Source of the DNA: Acorus gramineus
Lineage: Eukaryota; Streptophyta; Magnoliopsida; Acorales; Acoraceae
Assembly (NCBI GenBank): GCA_030737835.1
Contig: CM060849.1
Location: 29,873,080-29,937,079 of the forward strand
Direction of reading: 5' to 3'
DNA length: 64,000 bases
Shown: positions 1-12,510 of the stretch, piece after piece
How positions within the stretch are numbered: the first letter of the stretch is position 1
Layout of the letters: each line of letters opens with the position of its first letter
Notes under the pieces: generated by a model
Seen by the model: only the letters and a program-made list of their open reading frames with translations
What the model was told of the DNA's origin: nothing
The model's database searches: none
Translations under genes and position numbers: made by a program

Positions 1-74
1 CTCATTTTCAAATGGTAAATACCAGATCCTCACATGATTCACACACGCCCATAGAGAACAATTTTCTTGGTACG

Positions 75-199
75 TGATAGAAACAGAGAATAAAATAATG
101 AGAATCTTTGTATTGCACTTTAGAGTTCAATCCCTTATATACAAGTACACATAGGATTACACGTATAATACACTATGACATAACACATATAATTTAACA
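75..199 (-). repeat. 3' LTR of copia A (125 bp)
   Basis: On the minus strand it begins TGTTAAATTA and ends TTCTATCA, the canonical TG...CA form. It contains a TATA-like TATATAAGG (minus strand, about 130-142). A polypurine tract (TTGAGGGGGA on the minus strand, 201-210) directly precedes it, which places it as the downstream LTR. At 125 bp it is very short for a plant copia LTR. Confidence 0.88.
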
Positions 200-212
200 G
201 TCCCCCTCAAAC

Positions 213-3200
213 TCAGTGTAGATCATACAAGGTGAGTTTGCGAATGAAGAACTGAAATCGAGGAACTGGATGTGACTTCGTAAAGAAATCAGCAAGCTGC
301 TCTACAGAAGAAATATGCGGCAGCGATACTGTCTTTGCAAGGTAGTGCTGACGAACGAAGTGACAGTCGATCTCAATGTGTTTGGTCCTTACGTGAAAGA
401 CCGGATTGCTGGCTATCTGAATAGCAGACCGGTTATCACAATAAAAAGTAGTAGGACCAGTCATAGTGACTCCTAAGTCCACCAAGAGACGTCTAAGATG
501 AACAATCTCCTTGGTGGTAATAGCCATGGCGCGATACTCAGCCTCAGTGCTGGACATGGAAACAACTTCATGTTTCTTGATGCGATGATGGAATCTCCAA
601 GAAATATGCAGAACCAAGTGGTGGAGCGTCTCGTGGTCGGATCTCCAGCTCAATCAGCATCAGTGTAAGCTCTAAGAACCAAAGTGGAAGTGGATGACAC
701 AAACAGCGATCTAGTGATAGTACCACATAAATATCTGAGAATACGCATAAGAGCACCATAATGCACTGATCGAGGGGTCGAGACAAACTGACTAACAATG
801 CTAACAGCATGAACAATGTCAGGTCTGGTGATGTAGAGATACACAAGCTGACCCACAATCTGTCTGTATCTAGTAGGATCTGGGAGAAGCTCACCATCTG
901 TAGGACGAAGCTTCACATGAAGCTCGAGAGGAGTATCCGCACTGCGGGTATCGGAGAGGGCAGCACGCTCTAAAATGTCAGCTGTATACTTCTGTTGAGA
1001 AAGCAGGATCCCACGGTCACTCTATGCAATCTCGAGACCAAGGAAGTAGCGAAGAGTACCAAGATCTTTCATCTGAAACTGTCGACTGAGGTGGTTCTTG
1101 ACCAGAGTAATACCAGCGGAGTCATCGCCAGTTATAATCATGTCGTCAACATACAAAAGAAGGATTACCCGTCCCTGCGATGAGGATTGCACAAGCATAG
1201 ATGGTCCTGGTGTCTCTCAACAAAATCAACTGTCAGAATAACACTGTGAAAACGCTCAAACCAGGCATGAGGGGCCTGTTTCAGTCCATATATAGCCCGC
1301 CGAAGACAACAGACATGCTGAGGAGGAGTGCTGAGACCTGGAGGTGGCTGCATGTAGACAACCACAGATAGGTCACTGTGAAGAAACGCATTCTTCACAT
1401 CCATCTGAAAGAGAGGCCAGCAATGAACAGCAGCAACAGCAAGGAGAGTACGAACAGTGGTCATCTGAGCGACAGGTGCAAACGTCTCCTCATAGTCAAT
1501 ACCATACTCTTGGGTGAAACCTCGAGCAACAAGACGAGCTTTATACCGTTCAATGGACCCATCAGGACGATGCTTGATCTTGAAGATCCATTTGCAACTA
1601 ATAGGAGTAACACCATCTGAAAGGGGAACAACATCCCAAGTCTGCGTCTGCTCAAATGCCTGAAATTCCTTTGTCATGGCCTGCCTCCACTCAGGGTACT
1701 CGACTGCCTCGCGGTAAGAACGGGGCTCACGGTGGGCATGTATAGCTATGAGATAGGCCTGAAACTGTTGAGAGTAGGTACTGACAGATGCAAAACCAAA
1801 CTGGTCAGGTGGTCCTGAGTCGTAACTGAAGCGGGAAGGGGGGTGACACGGACGCTGAGGATAACGAGACAAAAGATGAAGATCCACGGTAGGAGGAGGC
1901 GCGTCAGGCGTGGGAGTCGGAGGACCAGCGGAAGTATCTTCAGTAGGGGCAATAGGAGACACACTGGGAGGAGAGGGTGGGTTATCTACAGGAGTGTCAG
2001 GTTGAGACTCAGGGGTAGGAACAGACTCTAGTGCAACAGGTAGGCCAGGAAAAGGAAGAGACGTAATAGGAGAGACCTGAACAGGAGAATGCATAGGAGA
2101 GACCTAAACGGGAGAATGCACAGGAGGAGAGGACGGAGTGGGTGAAGAAGAAAAATAGGGAACATCCTCGACAAAGGACACATGACGAGCGATCCAAAAT
2201 CGATCTCCAACAGGATCATAGCAGCGATAACCCTTGTGTTCAAAGCTAATCCCTAAGAATACACACTTTACTGACCAAGCGGCCAACTTGGTGCGTTGAT
2301 GAGGAGGGAGAAGCACAAAACACGTACATCCAAATGTGCGAAGTCTGCTATAATCAGGTTTGGAGGAGTAAAGGCGCTCATGAGGAGTCATACCAGAGAG
2401 GACAGAAGAGGGAGTGATATTGATAAGATGAACAGATAAAAGAGCAGCCTCAGCCTAGAATGTGTTGGGGATTGAAGAAGAAAGTAAGAGGGAATGAGCA
2501 GTCTCAAGAATATGACGATGTTTTCTTTCAGCAACACCATTCTGCTCATGAGTATAAGGGCATGATTGCTGAAAGAGAGTGCCATGAGATTGAAGAAGAG
2601 AACGCATCGTGGAAGAAATATATTCTCGAGCACAATCAGACCTAAAGATTTTGATACGAGTCTGAAACTGGGTGTGAATCATAGTGGTAAAAACCTCATA
2701 TATCTTTGGGACCTCAGATCGATGACGCAATAAATAAATCCAAGTAAAGCGAGAATAGTCATCAATAAAATTGATATAATACAAAAAATCACTTTTTGAT
2801 GTGATATGAGAAGAACCCCAGATATCAGAATGAACAAGTTCAAATGGACCAGAGGACTGATGATTACTAGAATGGAATGGAGTAGCAACAGGTTTGGCCA
2901 ATTACAGCCCTCACAAACAGAAAGAGAAGAGAAAGAGACATGACCTAAATTACCAGACTGAATAATGTCTTTAAGACGAGACTCAGAAACATGACCTAAC
3001 CTCTTATGCCACAAGTCAGCATCAGAAGTGACAATGCCACAAAAACTGAGAGATTAGGTACATGAAGATGAAGATACTCCACATAATACAGTCCACCAAT
3101 CCGACGACCAACACCAATCCTCTGCCCTGAACGTGGATCCTGCACAGAACACCCAGAAGAGGTAAAGGTAACGGTGAATCCAGAATCACACAATCGACTA

Positions 3201-3757
3201 ATAGACACAAGATTCATGCAAAGGTCAGGAGCATGCAAAACAAAGGGTAATGAAAGGCGGCCAGTGGGATGAGATGTGGTGGTGATCGATCCACACTGCG
3301 TGATGACTAAAGGAGAGCCATTAACAGTATGAATCGAAGGTAGGTGTGAGGGTGTAGGTGAGCATGCAATGAGGACAGAACTATCAGGCGTCATGTGATG
3401 TGAGGCACCCGAATCAAATATCCAATAAGCAGGATTACCCGTAGTAGAAGACAAGGCAAAGGGAGAAGAAGAGCCAAAGAGAGACTGCTATAGAATCAGA
3501 TGGTCGAGGCACTGACTGATCTGGACAAGCTTATCCGAGTGTGACTGAATGGAGGCAATCGAAGTAGCAGTCGTAGCGACAACAGGAGGAAGATGATGTC
3601 CTCGGCCTTTCGGTTGATAACGCTGCTTAGAAGGTCATCGTCTTTTCGTAGCAGGAGCGGCCCCCAAGATGCCCTCATAGATAAATGACGAAATAGATTG
3701 ACGAGACACCTTCAAAGCCGATGTCGGAAGAGTAGGGTTGTTGTTGGTTTCTGACAT
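213..3757 (-). pseudogene. Degenerate copia gag-pol polyprotein
   Basis: In minus-strand order: a gag start at 3757 gives about 40 recognisable residues, then a frameshift and a jump almost directly to protease. Nearly all of gag, including any CCHC knuckle, is missing. Protease has the DSGASHHMT active-site motif (about 3400). Integrase has HKRLGH...CEGC and a D, D, E set (HSDIWG, FRSDCA, GVAERK). Reverse transcriptase has KARLVARGFTQ, QMDVKNAFLH, YGLKQAP and YVDD (about 1130-1150, in another frame). RNase H has STEAEYRA, YCDN and the terminal LADFFTK. Several frameshifts separate these blocks, and a TGA replaces the expected Trp codon in the RNase H DADWAGD motif near 650. The element cannot make a working polyprotein. 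Family and domain order are certain; the exact number of indels is not. Confidence 0.92.
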
Positions 3758-3792
3758 TGTGCAGAACCACTTGGATGAGGATCAGAAGCAGA

Positions 3793-4065
3793 CGAGGACG
3801 TAGAGCACGAAAAATCGAGCAAAATGGACTCCTGAATCACCTTAATCAGACTTCCGGAGAGGAAGATATGACCGATTTAGTGATTCGAAGTCTCAAGGAG
3901 GTGCCGGAGGCAGTAGAGGGCTGCCGGAGGAGCTGGAAGGCAGCCGAGGACGTATAGCACGAAAAATCAAGCAAAATGGACTCCTGGATCACCTTAATCG
4001 GACTTCCGGAGAGGAAGTTATGATCGATTTAGTGATTCGAAGTCTCAAGGAGGTGCCGGAGGCGG
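3793..4065. repeat. 152-bp direct repeat in the copia A leader
   Basis: The segment starting CGAGGACGTA at 3793 recurs at 3945 with few mismatches (period 152 bp). Copy 2 is recognisable to about 4065. It lies between the gag start (3757, minus) and the primer-binding site, so it is the 5' leader in element orientation. Downstream (about 4066-4570) the leader becomes GC-rich, with short GGCAGGGC-type repeats. Confidence 0.85.
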
Positions 4066-4630
4066 CGGAGAGCGGCCGGTGGCGGCAGGGGGCGGCCGGA
4101 GGTGACCGGAGGTCGGACTCGGGTCGGGTGCCGGGCCAGGTTCGCGGATCCGGGTCTGTTTCGGGTCAGATGCTGGGCCGGGTTCACGGATCCGGGTCGC
4201 TGGGCAGGGTCTGGGTCGGATGCTGGGTGGACTCGGGTCGGGAGCCGGGTCGGGCGCTCGAGACGATCCGGAACGCTCGAGACAAGCTGGCACGAGCTGT
4301 CCCAGCAGATCTCGGGAAATCCACGCAAAATCTGCGGATTGGTGCCCGGGCAGATTTCACGGGCGCGATAGATCCTAGGTAATCCGGGCAAGTTCAGACG
4401 CGCGGCAGGGCGCTCGGCATGGCAGGGCAGGGCAGAGCGTGCGGCAGGGCAGGGCGCATGGCTGGGCGCAGTAGGGCATGCGGCAAGGCAAGGCTGCGCG
4501 AGCAGCGGCAGGGCGGCCTGCGTCAGCGCACAAGGCAGTAGCGACAGGGGTGGCGACTGCGACGGTAGGGGAATGACAACGACGGCGAAGGATTAAAAAA
4601 TAATAATAATAATAATAATTAGGGTTTTTT

Positions 4631-4650
4631 AGGTTGTGGCTCTGATACCA
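4631..4650 (-). other. Primer-binding site, initiator-Met tRNA type
   Basis: The minus strand reads TGGTATCAGAGCCACAACC immediately after the right-hand LTR. TGGTATCAGAGC is the usual plant copia primer-binding site, complementary to the 3' end of initiator-Met tRNA. It confirms that the 4651 LTR is the 5' LTR of the element. Confidence 0.93.
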
Positions 4651-4753
4651 TGATAGAAACAGATAATAAAATAATGAGAATCTTTGTATTGCATTTTAGG
4701 GTTCAATCCCTTATATACAAGTACACATAGGATTACACGTGTAATACATTATG
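4651..4753 (-). repeat. 5' LTR of copia A, outer end diverged
   Basis: It aligns with 75-177 with 5 substitutions in 103 bp. The remaining 22 bp expected at the outer end align only weakly to 4754-4772, so the terminal TG is not clear. Confidence 0.85.
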
Positions 4754-4773
4754 TAATACGAATTAATTTTGAA

Positions 4774-6277
4774 GATAATGTAGTTTGATGTAAGAATCTT
4801 GTGTTACTCATGTCATAAAATCTACTTTTTACATGGTAATGGTCAAAGGGTTCAGTCTATTTCTTAAAATGTGTATACATTTATAGAAAATGATATGCCC
4901 ATCTCTCATTGCAGTCTCATTTGTAATTTATACCATTTTTTATTTTTTTAAAATATTATATACAATCTCATTGAAATACATATTGTTATATGAAATGATA
5001 TATATATTGAGAAACATGGTGTATTTTTTTTAAAAAAAAAGAGAAAAACACTTTATTCTATACACTATGATAGAACTGTTAAAAAAACAGTATACAAAAT
5101 CGCGTTAAAACTGAATAGAAGTGTACTGATTTGAAAAATCTATTCAGTGGAATGATGAAGACCGATGCTAGAGTTGAACTTTATGTCTTTAAGACTTTAT
5201 TCACCCTGCACTGGTGCTCACGTATTTCTGGTAACAGTCTCTCAAAATACAACGATTAAATCGTTCTATAGCAGGAGCACTTTAAACCAAAGAACCAACA
5301 AACTCACTGTGTTGTTCGAACTCTCTCTTCCTTGTATACAATAAAGACTCGAATGCAGACTGTCAAACAACCGCATGTCTTATGTTTTATTCAAGTATAT
5401 ATATTTTATTTTATTCATTAGATAAATTCATAGGAACAAATTTACAATACAGATTGTCCTATCACTTTTGTGTTTTTTTTTTATTAGCCAAAATCACATG
5501 ATAAACGGACAACATAAAACCCAGTGGCTCAACAAATTGTTTGCATATTCCAACCAATATTTAATGCAAAATGTCTTCAGCCTTACACAGCCTGTAAATT
5601 TTTTTTCCAAATGAACAACTTGATTAGGATATAGCCTAGAAGGTCTGAGAAACATATTGGCAGACCATGGATCAACAATACTGAATCCCTCTTTATTTAG
5701 TGGCCCATATCATCTGAATTATGGTTCTATTTGCGTCCCTTAAATCTGTAAGTAAACCTCTCTTCCTTTTAAGCCCCCCAAATTTTGAGCAAATAATTTA
5801 CGAGCCCCATGTATTTAAACTCAGATCTAGATTTTTATTCATGTCCCACTGAATAATTCTCTCCCCCAAAGTTTCTGTTTAACCCCTATTTTATGTACCC
5901 GTATCTTATAGGCCTTTTTATAAATAAAAAAAACAGGAAGAAGTTCAGAATAACAATTTAAAATCATTTTTTCACTGTCCCATAGTCTCATAATAAACTC
6001 ATTTTAATTTATCAATTATCCAAAATATATTGATGTTGTCCTTTTTTGTCTTAATTTTTTTAAAAAATAATAGAACTTATCTCATGAGATATATAATTTT
6101 ATAAAAAAAAAAAAATAACTCCAAAGAATTACATCAGTCCATTTATAAAACAAGAAAATTTTTCAAAAATACCTTGCTAGTATATGACACCACCAAGTTA
6201 CATGAGAGTAAAATTGGGGTTAAAAAAAGACCATAAATTAATTCTTGTTTCCGTTCAATTCACATGCCTACAAAGAA
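4774..6277. other. AT-rich spacer, no gene seen
   Basis: The stretch has many homopolymer A/T runs and stops in all frames. About 5160-5380 is less AT-rich and contains sequence that could be an old LTR fragment (no pairing repeat found). Nothing else can be supported. Confidence 0.5.
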
Positions 6278-6945
6278 CTTGGGGACGGATATATCCACAC
6301 CACATATTAAGAAATTCACCCCGTTATCCGATCTACCCCTTTCATTTTTGTAAATCACTAAACCCACCCTTTCATATTTATGTGAACCTAACAGTGAAAA
6401 TCCACCCCAACTACCCGTTCAGCCTCTCTGTTTTTCTTTTCCGTTCTCCCCCGCGGTTGTTCTCCTTCCTAGCCCTCCCTCCCGCCATCGCTGGTCCTTG
6501 ACGACAGCACTACCACCGGTCATCATAGAAGTTTCCGTTGTTGTAGATTTGCAAGCCCTCCCTCACAATCTTAGATTTTTTTTATGGGTCTCCTCTTCCT
6601 CTTGAAGGCGATTAGGACGATGGCCCTGACGAGAAGGGCAATGGGGAGGCCGAGCGGGAGGTGGGTTTCGGTGGACATGAGAAGGGCGGCTGAGGTGAGG
6701 GAGGTGGAGAGGGGGCGGACCGCCAGGAGGCTGAGGCGGCAGAGAGGTGGGTCTTCTTACTGAAGAGAAGGGAAGAAGAGGATGTCATCGGGTTCTCGAG
6801 ATTGCCTGCCCACGGCAGAGAGGCTCAGACAGGGGTGGGATAGGTTGGGTTTACTTAATTCAAAAGATAAAAAAAAAATAGATTTTTTTATGTTTTATTT
6901 GGTGTGGAGTAGTAATTTAATGGTGTGGGTATATAAGCCCCCAAG
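6278..6945. mobile_element. Foldback (TIR) element carrying GC-rich sequence
   Basis: The left arm 6278-6309 (CTTGGGGACGGATATATCC...) is matched in inverted orientation by 6913-6945, with both arms containing the CCACACCA block. Between the arms, 6430-6850 is strikingly GC-rich compared with the AT-rich surroundings and reads like a piece of a host gene leader or exon, with CT-rich then GA-rich blocks. No transposase ORF is present, so it is non-autonomous. The superfamily is not determined and no target duplication was found. Confidence 0.65.
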
Positions 6946-7558
6946 AACTTGGGCAAAAATACACCCAAAAACACTCTCCCTATCTATTAGGGACTGAAGT
7001 TTAAAATCAAATGAAACATGTACACTTTCATTAAAAATGAAGTACTCCATCGAATTGCATATAATAATAAATCACATACTTCATCTTCCTAATCATATAC
7101 CTCCTTTGCAATATGAGACGGCACGCATACATGGACTGCAGCACCAAAATATAGACATGCAAATTGTACATAATGCAATATTTTTAATTATGACCAAGAA
7201 AAGACACAATAATGCGAGCCCATGACACATGCATGGTAAATAATCACAATGCAAGATGGTCATATATAGTACTCTTATTTTAAATCGAAGCCTACATCAC
7301 ATGCACACATCAATGGGGATTATGGATAGCAAAACTGTAGGAATTGAGAAGACTTAACATTACATTTGTAAATAATAAAAGAACTGCATATCTTTAACTC
7401 AATGATGCAATTGACAGCATTTTATTTTCCAGAATTCCTTACAGTTCATTTTAGGAATGATAAGCTTATTGGAAATCAGGGCACAGAACCACATACCCTG
7501 CTTTCATGTATTGAAATGATTGAATGGAAGGTAAAAAAAAAAAAAATTCAGGCATGGA

Positions 7559-10500
7559 TCAGTTGGAACCATAGATCCACTTCTCTGCGTTGCTGGTAAA
7601 ACTGACCAGCTCGCTTGGTTCGAACCAGAGGGCGATTTCATCCTTGGCAGTCTCAGGTCCATCACTCCCATGAATGATGTTTCTGCAAGCAGATTATTAA
7701 ATGAATGAAGATCAAATCAATAAAGACCCCATATTAACAGAATGTTGTAATGCAGGTCATAAAGGTTTTTATATTTCCAGTACAAGTTCAAAAGCTTTTT
7801 TTTAAGGGTTAAAACATTTACATCCCTACATGGGTAATCTCATGGAAGCCCTTGTCAAAATTGGGGCAAACATATAAGTCCTTGGAAATTCACAAAACCC
7901 AATCTGCCCTAATTGACCCTAACCTATACCATGAAATGACTAAATTGTCCCCAACTTTTTTACCCGTCCAAATAATGTCTCTTTTGCAGGGACTAATTTG
8001 TTTTCATGATTACTTATAAAGACTATAATGCCTACACAATTTCATGTTGATGGAATATTCCCAAAATCTTCCATCAAATTTGGATGGAAATTTAATCCAG
8101 AGATGATAATGAGTTTATGTGAGTTTTCAGGGACTTGTGCATCTCTCGTAACTTTAACAGGGACTTATATGAGATTACTCGTTTTTATAGAGATGTAGAT
8201 GTCTTTGACCCTTTTTTTTATGTATAATCATTGAAGAGAGTTTACTGCATGATAGGCATGAAATGCATGTGGTGTATTTCATGGGTCTGCAATTCCAGAC
8301 GGAACCATCTCTTGCAACAAATGTTCCTTTCTTAGAGAGAAGGGTTCTTCTGGATGGGAAAAAAAATGCACAAAAGAATACTTTATTTTGGAAACACAAT
8401 GACATGCCCAAAGCATGGACCACCCACTTGACCACCTCATAAAATGCATGAGTAGCACTGTCAGAAGAATAAGTCAATAAGATACTATAGTATTTTTATT
8501 TTACAATCTCTCATTTCTCATTTAATGTTATAAAGATGATGTACCGACTGTTGGAAGGGTCATATATGCACTCTAATGTCAGACAAACCCCAATAACATC
8601 CTCTTTCAGGCACGTGAAGTTACATAGTATATACAAATCAAATATTAATCTACCATAATTAAAATGGGCTCTAAGATGATTACATTGTTCGGGGATAATA
8701 AATGCTATTGTATTCTTAAACATCCCCTCAGTTGCTCATGGGGCTAAGACTAGATACTGATTTGTGAATTAAATGTTGTAGTGGATGTTGTACAATCATT
8801 TGACAACATTTCAAAATCCACAGAAATGATAGTTTTACACAAGACTATGATCTTAACAGCCAAAATCACCTTCAGCATTTCACAATGACCCCTTCATTAT
8901 TAATTTGGTATGCAATAATTACAGCATTCACGAGTGAAGAGGATGCTTATCCATTATCAATGTGGTTTTTTATTTCAAGGAATAATTTTACAAGTATATT
9001 TCATGGGTTTGGTTTCATATTGTTTGCCATCCTAAATGTCATGCTCAGGTAACATGTGGGATGTGGCTGCAACAAAGAAAGTATCTCTAACACCAAAAGA
9101 GATAATGAGAGACGGCCAAAATTGAATCACTTCAGTTCTAGGAAAATACCTTCCAACGACAACAGCTAGATCACCTCGAATAGTACCCGGTTCTGATTTT
9201 TGGGGATCGGTAGCACCAATAAGTTTACGACCATATTTTATGACACCCTCACCTTCCCATACCTTCAAAATGTCAAACACAAAACTTAAAATGCAACCAT
9301 TTTTCAATTAAGTGGAAATAAAATCCTCACTTCCGTACCATGGCAAGAACGGGACCAGAGCTAAGAAAGTCGCATAGGCCATTGAAGAATGGTCTTTCTT
9401 TGAGATCGTGGTAATGTTTCTGCGCAAAATCCTTGGATGGAACTACTAATTTGATGGCCACAAGTTTGTATCCTTTGCGCTCAAAACGCGAAACTATTTC
9501 GGAAATCTAGAAAGAGGAATGATTGATTAGTACAAGATGAAAAAAGTATTGCAAAAAGTCATTCAAACAAGCTCAAAATTCAAACATTCCCATAAAACCA
9601 TGAGTCAGCTAGATTAAAAATCAAATGAACCATAAAAAACAACAAACATAAAGTTTTCATAAACAGATTTGAAATGCATGCACATAACCTGCATGCATGT
9701 TTGCTTGCAGAGACTACACATGGTGACTGAAATGAACTTATCTTTAAATTCATTGTTGAGGACCCAATGATCACGATAGTCCAAATGACGGCCATTACAC
9801 TCATAATCCATTCATTAGCATTTATGAATAAACGGAAGAGAAACATCCGAATATGATGTAATATACCATAACATTTTTCTTTCGGGAATTTAATTTGGAA
9901 CTATATTCAGTTAATTCCATATTAAAACTAGCAACATCAGTTATCAATCTATACAACCAAAAAATGTCCACCTGATTAACAGCCTAATAATTCATTGACC
10001 TCACCAAAAACAAACAAAAGAAATATAATAAAATCTTAACAAGTACAACTGAAATGAGAATTCCTAAAACTGAACAAAATCTTCAAAACAAATCCTACAT
10101 TAATAATGGGGACAAGAGCAAGATAGGAATGCTAGAAACTCAGCCAAATATAATAACTTGGTTAGGTCAGGATGACAAATTCCAGTTAAGTAATTCCACC
10201 TAAATTTTTTTTAAAAAAAATTATTTATGTAAAACATTACCAAGGAACCAGCAAATTCAATGGCACATGTGAGACCAGGGATGAAAGACTTGTAGCAGGT
10301 GAGGATCTATGCTGAGTTGACGTACATTCTTTATGAAACACTTACCAATCCCCTCTGAACTCCATCTGGTTTGATCGCAATAAAAGTGCGTTCCATCTTT
10401 AAAAAAAATGAACAAGAAATGTCAGGGAACTCTCATAAAAAATATAAATAAAAATGTCAGGGGGCAAAAATAAACCACACAAAAAAGGAACTTCATGATA

Positions 10501-12482
10501 GATGATGGGGCTACCTCGTCAGCATACACCTTCTGATCTTGCATCATGTAAGCTAGCACAAGCAAAAACATATAGTAAAACAAATTAGAACTCAAGACTC
10601 ACATATTGATAAGTTGCAATACTATATTATAACTACAAATGAAACCGAGATTATACACCCAAGAAGTAACTCATGATGTACAAAAATCCATAAGATATAT
10701 GTTGATACATGTCCCGTTATCAAAATTGTACCCCAATTTTATTAATAAAATTTGGTGGCAGGATTCCTCCTTGTTCTCCAAGACAAAAATAAAAAAAAAG
10801 ATACACGCAACAAGGATAAATATTATTCAGCAACAGAGCATACAATTAATTAATTAATTAACAGGCTCAAAATACATGAAGAAATTCAAGAAATAGGAGC
10901 TGCATATAGTAAATAATAAACCAACAAGGATAGACAGAGACATCAAATTCTGTATCAAAAGTTACTTTGAATTTTATATTATAATTTTCAATAAAAAGAA
11001 CTACACATAGAAGAATAGAAAGAGAAAGGATCAGCATGAAGGAATGATCAGTGCAGGAAACTTGATGGCAGTGAATAGATATCCGTAATTGGAACTGTGG
11101 TTAACTATATGGTGAAGTCTAGGCCAGAATTCAAAGCTAGAATACAGCCCACGCCTTTTCATTCAAACCATCGTAATGCAATTAAGCATTTTACAGTTTC
11201 TTTGGAAGAGGTTGCGAACGCCACAGTGCTACAACTAAAACAAGGGCAAGGGCCCCCTTCATTCCCCAGAATTGGATGTACTAAACACTACCAACAATGG
11301 TTTCCTGCTCAGACCTTTTACTTTATGCACATCATTTCCTTTCTTTCACTCAAAAGAATATCAACAAATAAAAGGAAAAGGCTCACATTAACAGCTATCA
11401 AAGAATTTCCCTCAAAGAATACAGTTATCAAAGAACAATAAAGTAGATGCAAATGTTAAAGAAAGTTATATGTCACACTCATGCACAAATCACAAATTCC
11501 CATTCCAGAACTAATCAAAGCCCCTGTTGGTTCAGGATGAGAATTAAGTGGAATAGAATGCTTGTTCAATCTAGCGGTAATTTATTTCGCCTTTTTGTTC
11601 ATCATTTTGTTTAGGGTAGAATAAGTTTTTTTTTTTTTTTTTTAATCTAAAATAAAGGCATTACGGGGGACCCAAAACCAGAATAACTTTTCAACCCCCT
11701 CGGAATGAAGTTATCCTCAAATTCCACTTAAAATTGGTAATTTGGTACAGTAATTCTCCTTTTTAACCCTTCCCTACCAAACAGCTTTTTGGCTATAACT
11801 TCTAATCTTCCCTATCCCACCACCTATTCTGGAAGCAAAAAGGGCGGGCCAAGGGAACAGAAAACCCCAAAAGGGAATGGCATGAAAGAAAACATAAAGA
11901 CATAACATGGTACAATAAACAGGGTCATGTAAAAATCAAACATATCCGCATGGAAAAACCACAGCTTTTGTTGAATATCCGTAAAAGAACAGCATGATTG
12001 ATGACATACAAAGACAATTCAACAGCAGCTATTTTTACACCAAACCTGCTCCAGAGAGAAGCACAGCCCCCGAAAACCATCCCATGGAGGCATTCTTCGA
12101 ATTCGCCCTCCCGTAGAACGTTGAAAAGGAGGACACCTGACCTCTGCATGAGGTCACAGCTGCTCCCGCCACCGCTCGCCCTTCTGCTATACAAAACCAC
12201 GGTCAATCAAGAAATGCTGCTTAACATGTATAATAATGAGAACATAATGAAAATCTACCAAAATTTGATTTTTTTTTAAAACCAAAGAACAGAAACAAAT
12301 CAAACCACCACAGATACAGAGACTTTAACAATCAGAGATATCTACAACGATCCTGTACCATTCACAGTTCAACCGAACATGAGATGTTTGAAAAGATTAC
12401 CATGGAAGAGAGGGGAGCTTCTGGAGGCGGATAGGAGGGATCGGACGGCCCTGGAAGCGGATCTGTAGATCAGGGAGCTCAT
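7559..12482 (-). CDS. NDPK3: Nucleoside diphosphate kinase, mitochondrial NDPK3/4 type
   Basis: NDPK transfers the gamma-phosphate from ATP to NDPs through a phospho-histidine. Seven coding exons (minus): 12482-12401, 12186-12046, 10552-10515, 10396-10346, 9506-9339, 9262-9150, 7682-7559. All splice sites are GT-AG and all phases agree, giving 238 residues, the usual length for plant NDPK3. The core begins [12 protein letters not shown] (residue 88), followed by the [14 protein letters not shown] segment, [30 protein letters not shown] and the catalytic NIIHGSDG, with His at residue 202. The first 87 residues are Arg/Ser-rich ([15 protein letters not shown]...) and then a hydrophobic stretch ([15 protein letters not shown]). 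This fits a mitochondrial presequence with an inner-membrane or intermembrane-space sorting segment, as known for NDPK3. The ATG at 12482 lies in an unspliced leader with a telo-box. Intron 6 (7683-9149) contains a MITE. NDPK3 versus NDPK4 cannot be separated by eye. Confidence 0.95.
7803..8215. mobile_element. MITE in the last NDPK intron
   Basis: The left arm (AAGGGTTAAAACATTTACATC..., 7803-7862) is repeated inverted at about 8150-8215 (AAAGGGTCAAAGACATCTACATC on the minus strand), an imperfect TIR of about 60 bp around 290 bp of unique sequence with no ORF. A related right arm occurs at about 39690-39770. Confidence 0.72.
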
Positions 12483-12483
12483 C

Positions 12484-12510
12484 TTCTTTAGGGTTAGGAT
12501 TAGGGTTTCT
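12484..12510 (-). promoter_or_regulatory. Telo-box in the NDPK 5' leader
   Basis: The minus strand carries a perfect AAACCCTAA (12508-12500) and a second AACCCTAA just downstream, immediately before the NDPK start codon. Telo-boxes are common near transcription starts of plant housekeeping and translation-related genes, so a role here is an inference. Confidence 0.6.

Larger units (their letters stand above)
75..4753 (-). mobile_element. Ty1/copia LTR retrotransposon A, old and defective
   Basis: The element reads on the minus strand. It is bounded by two short direct repeats (75-199 and 4651-4753) that begin TGATAG on the plus strand. Just inside the right LTR is a primer-binding site matching the 3' end of initiator-Met tRNA, and just inside the left LTR a purine tract. 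Between them lie remnants of gag, protease, integrase, reverse transcriptase and RNase H in the copia order (integrase before RT). The LTRs differ at 5 of 103 aligned positions, so the insertion is not recent. No clear target duplication is left: the outer 22 bp of the right LTR are diverged, and the flanks GTACG and ATACG agree at only 4 of 5 positions. Confidence 0.93.

Noticed and set aside
4020..4391. Frames of about 120 codons on both strands
   Set aside because: They lie in the GC-rich leader of copia A, are low-complexity, and lack any gag similarity.
5160..5380. Possible copia LTR fragment
   Set aside because: Composition and a few motifs suggested an LTR end, but no second copy, primer-binding site or purine tract was found in the window.
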